Shown in pieces: positions 56,894-64,000 of a stretch of DNA of 64,000 nucleotides. A program made the translations under genes and the position numbers. Origin of the DNA: Mariannaea sp. PMI_226 (taxonomy: Eukaryota; Ascomycota; Sordariomycetes; Hypocreales; Nectriaceae); NCBI GenBank assembly GCA_024336345.1, contig JANFOG010000013.1, positions 372,001 to 436,000 on the forward strand. Direction: 5' to 3'. The notes under the pieces are model-generated. The model saw only the letters and a program-made list of their open reading frames with translations, ran no database searches and was not told where the DNA came from. How positions within the stretch are numbered: position 1 is the first letter of the stretch; the number at the start of each line of letters is the position of its first letter.

Positions 56894-59800
56894 CTAACCA
56901 GACCACTCTTGTAAGATAGATACTGACGCCAATGTGCGAGGGTGCGTTGGGCCCAGGACCTGAAGCCTTGCCTCAACACAACTCTTCATCAACGCGAGGG
57001 CTTCATCATCTCGGCCTTGCATTTTCCACAAACTAGCTAAAACGTTCATGCTTTTTAGCGTTTCTGGGTGGTCAGGGCCTATTTTCTTCCTTCGCGTTTC
57101 GAGAACCTGCTCCATTAACTTCTCTGCCTTTTCTAACTGGTGTTGCCCTTCGTATGTCAATCCGAGACTAGCCATGCTGGATAGTGTTTGCAAATGATCA
57201 GCCCCTAGTTTTCTCTTGCTTGCTTCCATTGCCTGTACTCCTAGCTTTTCTGCCTCCTCGAACCGTTTCTGATTTCTGTATATTGATGCGAGGCTCATCA
57301 TGCTGTATATTGTGTCTGGATGATCAGGCCCTCGTGCTTTCGTGATTTCCGTTAGTAATGGTCCTTCTATCTCCTCTGCCTCGTCATATCGGCCTTGTTT
57401 TCTATATATTAATGCAAGATTGGCCATGCTGACCAACGTCTTTTGGTCACTGGGCCCTAGATTGCTCTTTCTCGCTTCCATTACCTGAAGTTGTAACTCT
57501 TCTGCCTCCTTCCATCGGCCTTGGCTTCTGTATATTGATGCAAGTTTGGACTTGATTGTCAGTGTCGATGGGTGGTCGTCCCCTAACAACTCCTCTTGTA
57601 TCTGCAATGCCTCTTTGCTGAGCTTCTCTGCGTCAATCCATTTTCCTTTGGTTTTAAGGTACACTGCGACACGATGGAGAAGCAATCCTCTTGCTTTGGC
57701 GTCATCCTCCGATTCTATCCCACTGAATTGAAGTACGGAGTTGGCATGTGAAAGATACTCAGCACATCTTGCCGGAATTTTGTATGTGCAAAGGGGATAC
57801 AGACGTGATACCGTCATAAGTGCTTCCCTGCCGCATTGACCAAGCGTGCCCCGACTCTCAAGCCACTTATGCGTCACCAACTGTACGAGGCGATGCATAT
57901 CAAAGCTTCCGCTTCTCACTTCCGTCACAAACGAGAAAGCCTTCAGGACGCCTTTCGCTTCTGTGAGCTCGATAGCACTACGCGAGCGGCCATCCTTTCC
58001 ATTCTTGCTCCAATGTGATATGAACTCTGTCGGGATATCTTGACGATCAAGCATACTCATAAAGGAGAGGAGCTCGCTAGCCAAGGTATGCTGCCGTTCT
58101 ATTTGCTGGAAGGAAAGAATCCAAGTTTGTGCCACTGGGTGAAGAGTCTCGGGGTCTCGTCCCACCGTCTCGAATTCCTTGCTGAGTAGCTGCACCATGT
58201 CTTTGGCGTTGCCGTTTAGTAATTCAAGGTATTCAGCGACTGATATTCCAGTCTCTTGAATGAACGCAGCGCTCTGAGCAAGTGCCAGCGGCAGATGCTC
58301 TAATCGAGAGGATAGGGTTGATAACTCGGTAGATGTTGACTTGGTACCTTCAAGTCTCGCACGAAGGAGCTGTTCTGACTCGTCATCATTCATGCGAAGC
58401 ACCTCAATCGGCTGCTTTCCTTTTGTTAACCGAATCCCCACCTGTTTATTCCGCGTTGTAAGCAGAATAGCCCCATGAGCACATTCAGGTAAGTAACGTC
58501 CCAGATTTCTCTCGTCTTCCGGCTCAACAGAGCTCACGGTAGTGTCCACCGGCCCACTAGAGAAGAAAGACAGATCATCTGCGTTATCAACAACTAGAAG
58601 CCACTGTCCGTGGTCCTTGTTCTCTAGCCAATCTTTGACTAACTGCAGAACGTCAATCTTAGATTCCGCATAGCCCGGGATCTGGTATGCTTGAGCGATA
58701 GACGCAAATGCTTGACGAAAGCGTGTGGCACTGCTAGCATGTACCCAGAAAATAGATATCGATGGGTAATTCTTTTGCAGCCAGAACACATACGCTATCG
58801 CAATCTGGGTTTTTCTATATAACTACCATGTCAGCATATTGGTGTAAACGAGAAAGTCGAGGAACCCTACCCAGTACCGCCTAGGCCGCACAGTGACATC
58901 CTTGCCTGAGAGGTGCCAACGGCCTGTTGTGTATGCCCCAGACGTTTCTTCAGTGTGTCAAGGATTTCTGACCGTCCTATGAAATCGGGATTACTGGTGT
59001 AGGGAACAAGGACTGATTTATGTTTAGCCATACTGATTGCCAGTTGCTTTTGGAGTCTTAACTCACATTTCACTGTTGAGGTTTGTTGGCTTTGACTATC
59101 CTGACTCGTGGTTGTCGATGGCACCCAATAGTCCAAGAAAGCCTTCGCGCATGATGCTGCAGTTGCTGCAGCATACCGCTGCCACGCTTTTGTCTTGTGG
59201 CTGTCGGCATAATCACAAGCGCCCTTCATGACTACGCAAGGGAAGACATCCCATACTCCCGCGCCTTCCATTTCGAATCCGATCACATTCTCCTGTCGTG
59301 CGATGCCATCGCGCTCTTCACCAGACTTCATGACTGTATCGCCAGTCGCCATCAAGCCGAAGTGAAGCTCTGGTTGTGGTATACCTTGGTCAAACCGACG
59401 GCGCGGGATCACCTGGCCATCGCACTTACACTCTGCACAGGTTTTCCCGTCGCTTAGATGACGATACTTCGAATCAAACAGCTTATCATTTGCAACACCT
59501 GGGTACTCTGCTTTTAACTCAGGCTCGTTCTGGAGTTTAGCCAGATGACCGGCCATCTTGCTTCTCAACATCTTTCGGCCTCGAAGACCCATAAGCTTTG
59601 CCAATAGCGTACGAATCTCTGCACTAGGTCTCCCTAATGATTCCAAAAGCGTGTCTTTACGTTTAAATCGTTCCGGAAGTTGTCGGCCGAGGTCGTATTG
59701 TATAATACCACTACTCACAATAACGTCGCCAAGAACGATCTCAGTTTCGGTCTCGGGTACAAAGGGTACCGCGCCACAAACGCCCACGACAAGAGCCAGC

Positions 59801-60069
59801 TTGATGTTGGGGAAGCTAATGCGGCAATTGGCTGCAACAACTGCAGAACTAGCCTTTCCCATACCTGGCATGTAAGCAAGCACGACATTGTGTCGGCCGA
59901 TGGACCCGGTAGAGTACGAGTTAGGATCGCCTGGCATTTTGCCGTAGCGGGAGCCGTCATCATCCCAATGCTGGTCAAAGAGAGTCTCGACGGCATCCGC
60001 TTCTGTTGTGAGAGCGCAGATGATGACAATCTCAAAGCCCAGTCGGTTGGTGGGGGATGGCGGCTCCAT
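56894..60069 (-). CDS. NLR-like STAND protein 3 (phosphorylase-like, NB-ARC, TPR repeats)
   Basis: Predicted fungal NLR with an N-terminal nucleoside phosphorylase (PNP_UDP)-like domain. Exons in reading order: 60069-59067, 59012-58871, 58814-56894; introns 54 and 56 nt; 1021 residues. Residues ~10-310 show IVIICALTTEADAVETLF, VGVCGAVPF and GFEMEGAGVWD with VVMKGACDYADSHK, typical of the family. Walker A GLGGTGKT is at 377-384 and WLLVVDNADD near 453-462, then ILLTTRN and HLPLALAQSAAFI. The C-terminus carries five exact 42-residue kinesin-light-chain-like TPR units plus a partial one. The 54-nt intron is in frame and removing it gives TVKF-LVPYTSNPDFIGR, the expected linker. The start is the ATG at 60069, as no ATG lies upstream in frame. 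Confidence 0.87.
56905..57606 (-). repeat. Tandem 126-bp (42-residue) TPR repeats in NLR-like gene 3
   Basis: Five consecutive units of exactly 42 codons, each starting LG/RG/IG-x-D/H-x-x-T-L, with cores such as LASIYRSQGRWKEAEEL and LALIYRKQGRYDEAEEI, followed by a partial sixth. Constant unit length suggests exchange among repeats. Confidence 0.8.
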
Positions 60070-60875
60070 AATTGCTCTAATAAGTGCAAGCACTGTTCAG
60101 CAAGGGGTGCGAGGCTCGGCGCCTCATTTGGGATGTAGAACAGGTAGAGAATTTGAGTACGAGAGCATGGGAGGGGTATTTCTTCAATCCAGCCTCGTGC
60201 GGCTGGGGTTATGTGTTCGGACATAAACAGCAAATCAAATCTCACGTTCGGTTTCACGTACATATCGGGTACGGTACTCTGAGTAAGAATCCCTGTCATC
60301 CAATGTTCGAACTTGCTTACGCTCAGGTTAATGGGCACATTGTGTAAGCTAAGTGGGTGAGCATGTCGTACTGCTCATGAAGCTTGGTGCTCTGATTTAG
60401 TCAAAGGATTATGTTGATATAAACTGAGTATTTCTTTTCTTTTCTTTTGTTTTATCCGTAGACCGCACCTAAGTCTTCGCTATTGGATACAAGTCAAATG
60501 ACCAGTCCCTTGCTCAAGGCTAGTATTTCAGTTCAGTCTGCTCATTCCTGGACAACCTTGATCGACTCTGGCCATATTGACTTCGTTGGATTCACGGCTT
60601 GACATAAGTTTGAGCGAATTCTTTGGGGAGGTGGTTGCGTTTACTGGCCACGCGATAACAAAGAGAAGCTCGCACGGAACTTGAAAACACAATTGAAAGA
60701 GGCTAGGTTGATTCAAAAGAAAAACATGGAAAAACGTGTTAAAGTCGCTCTTGTGTGACAGGTCGCCCAAAGAAAATGAATTTCGTACCTCACGATCTGG
60801 GATTGGTCGTGTCAAATCCAGATCAAATGGAGAGCAAAAAGAAAGGATAGCTAGTGGACTCAAACCACTCTATTT
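60070..60875. other. Upstream region of NLR-like gene 3
   Basis: No gene recognised. A TTTTC-rich tract lies near 60431-60453. Confidence 0.45.
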
Positions 60876-60963
60876 GGACGAACAGGGAATCGAACCCTGG
60901 ACCACTCCCAGATATTCAGACGAAACATGCTAAGGGAGTATTATACCACTAAACCATTCGCCC
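60876..60963 (-). tRNA. tRNA-Ala(AGC) with 17-nt intron
   Basis: Reads GGGCGAA at the 5' end paired with TTCGTCC at the 3' end. The third acceptor pair is G3:U70, the alanine identity element. The anticodon stem is CTCCC/GGGAG and the loop begins TTAGCA, giving anticodon AGC. A 17-nt intron (TGTTTCGTCTGAATATC) follows position 37, the canonical nuclear tRNA intron site. The T arm is CAGGG-TTCGATT-CCCTG with B-box GGTTCGATTCC. The D arm (GGTTTAGTGGTATAAT) is closer to that of glycine/glutamate tRNAs, which is slightly unusual. Confidence 0.88.
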
Positions 60964-61229
60964 GATTGGTGTTAGCTCATGTTATTATTCAGCCTCATTG
61001 AGCTTTCTCACAGCCTCGTTAGTGTTCAGATGGCAAGAATTGCCTCTCAGCTCTCCGATGCTTTCCAGCTTAATTATGAAAATGGGAAATGCTAAATTGG
61101 AGAAGCTTCTATTGAATAGGTACTAGGTATCTTGAGTCTCTCTCAACCCACTGTGGAGTTTCATTCATACTTCTTCTACTGAGCCGGACAGTCCGATGTT
61201 GATATCTATATATCACAATGAATATAGGT

Positions 61230-62397
61230 TTACAATGTAATTACCAACTTTCCAACCTGCTTCCCCTCCCATATATACTGAACAGCCTCATCTGCCTTCT
61301 CAAATGGCTGGACTGAATCAATAATGTCGTCAAAAGTCATTTGTGTGGCCGAGATGGCAGCGCAAAGATCATCTTGATCATGCTTAGAGCCAGCATCGAT
61401 TCCCCTTGAACTTGAGTTAGTCTTTTCTGTGCACGTATCAAGTCTCGGAGTCACAGTTTCCCCTTACCTCAGAATGATTCTGCGATCAATACTTAATGGA
61501 ATAAGCTCCTTCAAGTCTTCGTGGCCTTGGCCGCTGAGATACCCGACAATACTAACAATTCCTCCACGTCGAGTGCATCGCATACTTTTGACAATCGAAG
61601 AGGCACCTCCGACTTCAATAACAAGATCAACTCCGTCGCCATTGGTAAGTTTCAGCACATCCTCGTGCCAGTTTGGGTTTTTGGCATAGTTGACAGTGAA
61701 CAAGGGTGGGTTAGCGAATTGGTTGCTAATCCTCTTCAGTTTATCATCGCTTGAGGAGCTCAGGATAACCTTGAGACCTGCAGCTCGTGCGAGCTTGAGC
61801 GCGAACATACTAACACCGCCGGTGCCTTGGGAAATAGTTAGCCGGGGTGTCTGTTGACATAGTTGTGATGGAGCAGCACATACCCTGGATCAAGACAGTT
61901 TTGCCTATCTCGATACCCTTCAGCGCAGACCAAGCTGTGACCCCTGCGCAAGGAATAATACAGGCGTTGACCCAGTCAAGATGAACAGGGAGCTTAGATA
62001 ACTTGTCCTCATCGAAAACAATATAGTCTGCCAAGACTCCATCCTCGTCTGCCGCAAGCCAAGATCTCCCAGTCTCTCGACCGGTCAGGTTGGCAGTATC
62101 TACAATGGGAGCCACCCTATCGCCAATAGCCAAGTATTTTACCTTGTCGCCGACACCAACAACCTCGCCAGCGGCGTCATTGCAGAGGATGCCATGAGGG
62201 GTAACCGGCCAAGGATTGCCTCCGTTTGCGATATTGGCATCTCTGTAGTTCAGTGACACGGCATGAACCTTGACTAGGACAGCTGTTGGGAGAAGAGGTA
62301 GTGGTAAAGGTTCTGTTACGAGTTTGATCTTAGGCGTACCAGCCGCGTAGTCGTCAGTGCGACGGTAGGCTCGTCGTGAGGTAACTTGTGCAGACAT
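61230..62397 (-). CDS. Medium-chain dehydrogenase/quinone reductase-like oxidoreductase
   Basis: Predicted NAD(P)H-dependent medium-chain dehydrogenase of the quinone reductase/crotonyl reductase-like branch. Exons in reading order: 62397-61884, 61825-61468, 61404-61230; introns 58 and 63 nt; 348 residues. The GroES-like N-terminal half has VLVKVHAVSLNYRDANIANG and NDAAGEVVGVGDKV. The cofactor fold follows with GTGGVSMFALKLARAAG, restored by the first splice, and IEVGGASSIVKSM. Structural-zinc Cys clusters are absent, so it is likely zinc-independent. The C-terminus ends with QVGKLVITL, common in the family. It has no adjacent pathway partners; the substrate is unknown. Confidence 0.86.
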
Positions 62398-64000
62398 TTT
62401 TTGGTTTTGTTGATAAGTAAAGATATTTAATCAAAGCTCTTCAAGTTTCGAGAATAAGTGAAAGAAGCGATCTATCCAAGTTTGAAATTCAACTATCTTA
62501 TATATACATTGCCGGTAACTTTCCAATGCCAATCACATCCTAAACAAAACATCAAGTCTGTAGATCCAAAACTGATTTGTCAGAACCTCACTTCATCAGG
62601 TGATTACTGAAGTCGAGTCTCGTACTCAAATGTAGCGACACCTAATATGAGAGCACAAGAGGGTGTGCCCGGGATCGCCTTCCGAGATGATTGATGCGGC
62701 AGTTCCCAGGGGACAGCTTGCCTCATGGCATCCATGAAAATATAGGTAGTTGATAACTAAGTACCCATTGGATGCCCAAGAGCCCTGCACTTTGCCCTGG
62801 CACAGTAGGATGCTCGCCCCGCATCGCCTCCCGACGAACAGTGTTGTTCGACATCATACCCGCAAAATTGGCCTATGACAAACCAAAACGATGGTGCTCA
62901 AGAATACATCCGGCGCGAATAAAACGTCATAGAGCTGCATGCTATACAGAAATTAACTAACTAACTAACTGAACATGGTTGTGCTCTCATGCGTATTTCC
63001 GAAAGGAGAGGGTGGCTGCAATGGCAGCAGCTTACAAACTCGCAAACAAAAGGTGGGGTATTGTAACCAACCTCTCTGCCCACCATGCACTGCTTCTTAC
63101 ATAGCATATCCTGATTGCACGAATACAACCCCCGCCCCCCAATCAGGAAACACTGCTATTGTAATTCGACTTCAAATTGGAAGCCATTTAATTGGATTAC
63201 TACGCAGTCGTCGACTTCCGCTTATATTGTAACTGACCAGAGTTTCCGACTAGCAGGGATGGGAGGTTCGGATCGGGTTCCTCGGGACTCGAGACATACG
63301 CAAACTGATTCCCACCTGGTGATACATGTGCAACTAGATTGCCGCATCTGTATTTTTACTTGGATTTGAATTTAAAAGACCAAACACTTTTTGATGCGCG
63401 GTTTTTGCTACCTATAATTACTCCCTTGACACGTTCCAGCGTGTTCGAGATTAGAGCATGGACATCATCTCGACGTAGCAAATTAAGAGAACCAGTTGTA
63501 AGTGACTGTTTATTCTATTAGTATAACTTGAACAGATGCCGTTGGTGACGGCTTGTGGATCTCCAGCTATAGACCATCATCCAGAACAACATAGGTAGTA
63601 TGAGCACGACGCTAGAGGTATATCGTCTTAGATACAAAAATGAGAGAAAAAGTAGTTTCCCCGCCTTTTCTAAGTGCTAGGAGCTCCCAGCTCTTGAACA
63701 TTGCAACCCATCGCAATGGTTGATTGTTAAGCAGAGTGTAGCCAATGGTCACGTACTCGGCTTTCGCACCCGAGACACTGCTTCTATGTCGTGCATATAG
63801 TATGGTCTACCACATGCTAGCTTAGGTACTATCGGGTTGTTGTAGGGATTTTGGTCAAAATCCCGTCGGTCAAATCGTTGTTTTCTCCGATTGACAAATT
63901 GATTGATCCATCGGTTTAATATTCTCTCCAGTAATTTCTACGGTTATCTTGCCATTTCCCGTTAACTTCTTCACAATCTGTATATATCATAGAATCATAG
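62398..64000. other. Right-hand non-coding end of window
   Basis: Contains the promoter of the dehydrogenase and 1.6 kb without a recognisable gene. Short frames have no motif and no RNA gene was seen. An (ACTA)n-like run lies near 62954-62969. Confidence 0.45.

Noticed and set aside
1..64000. CRISPR arrays, bacterial operons, ribosome binding sites or rho-independent terminators
   Set aside because: The window is eukaryotic: spliced genes, fungal protein families and an intron-containing tRNA. No regularly spaced repeat-spacer pattern is present.

Overview
The window is nuclear DNA from a filamentous ascomycete (Pezizomycotina, most likely Sordariomycetes/Hypocreales; this placement is an inference). 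The evidence is short GT-AG introns of about 40-160 nt inside most genes, polarity and ER-contact proteins of fungal type (Bud6, tricalbin), fungal NLR-like STAND proteins, an intron-bearing tRNA-Ala, and a Tc1-type transposon. Gene models were built by hand: splice sites were chosen where the reading frame and the protein family continue, and each exon chain was checked for phase.

Left part (1-22 kb), mostly housekeeping: the 3'-truncated Bud6/Aip3 gene; a TetX-like FAD monooxygenase; a myo-inositol/sugar MFS transporter; a DHA1 polyamine/drug MFS transporter; a small GFA/CENP-V zinc protein; a tricalbin-like SMP-C2 protein; and a C2H2 plus AT-hook nuclear protein. Several gene-poor stretches of 1.7-2.5 kb lie between them.

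Centre (22-48 kb), the most interesting part: two NLR-like genes of the same architecture (helical N-terminus, NB-ARC-like NTPase, TPRs) flank an array of accessory genes that looks like a duplicated cassette. Four families each occur at least twice: S12 beta-lactamase-fold hydrolases (three copies), CmcJ/NvfI-type Fe(II)/2-oxoglutarate oxygenases (two copies with the same intron phases), aldo-keto reductases (two copies), and a small Trp-rich protein with three spaced PWxxW/F motifs (two copies). A predicted pseudokinase and a multi-span membrane protein lie among them. No PKS, NRPS or terpene synthase is visible, so the small PWxxW proteins are the natural candidates for a gene-encoded substrate (RiPP-like) or a dedicated partner of the enzymes. 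That role is a hypothesis. Several pairs are divergent and share 0.55-1.0 kb promoters, which fits co-regulation.

Right part (48-64 kb): an arrestin-fold protein preceded by three 17-bp direct repeats; a single-pass cell-surface protein with a Ser/Thr-rich stalk; an apparently intact Tc1/mariner element with 27-bp terminal inverted repeats and TA duplications; a third NLR-like gene (nucleoside phosphorylase-like domain, NB-ARC, exact 42-residue TPR repeats); tRNA-Ala(AGC) with a 17-nt intron; and a zinc-independent alcohol dehydrogenase/quinone reductase. The last 1.6 kb holds no recognisable gene.
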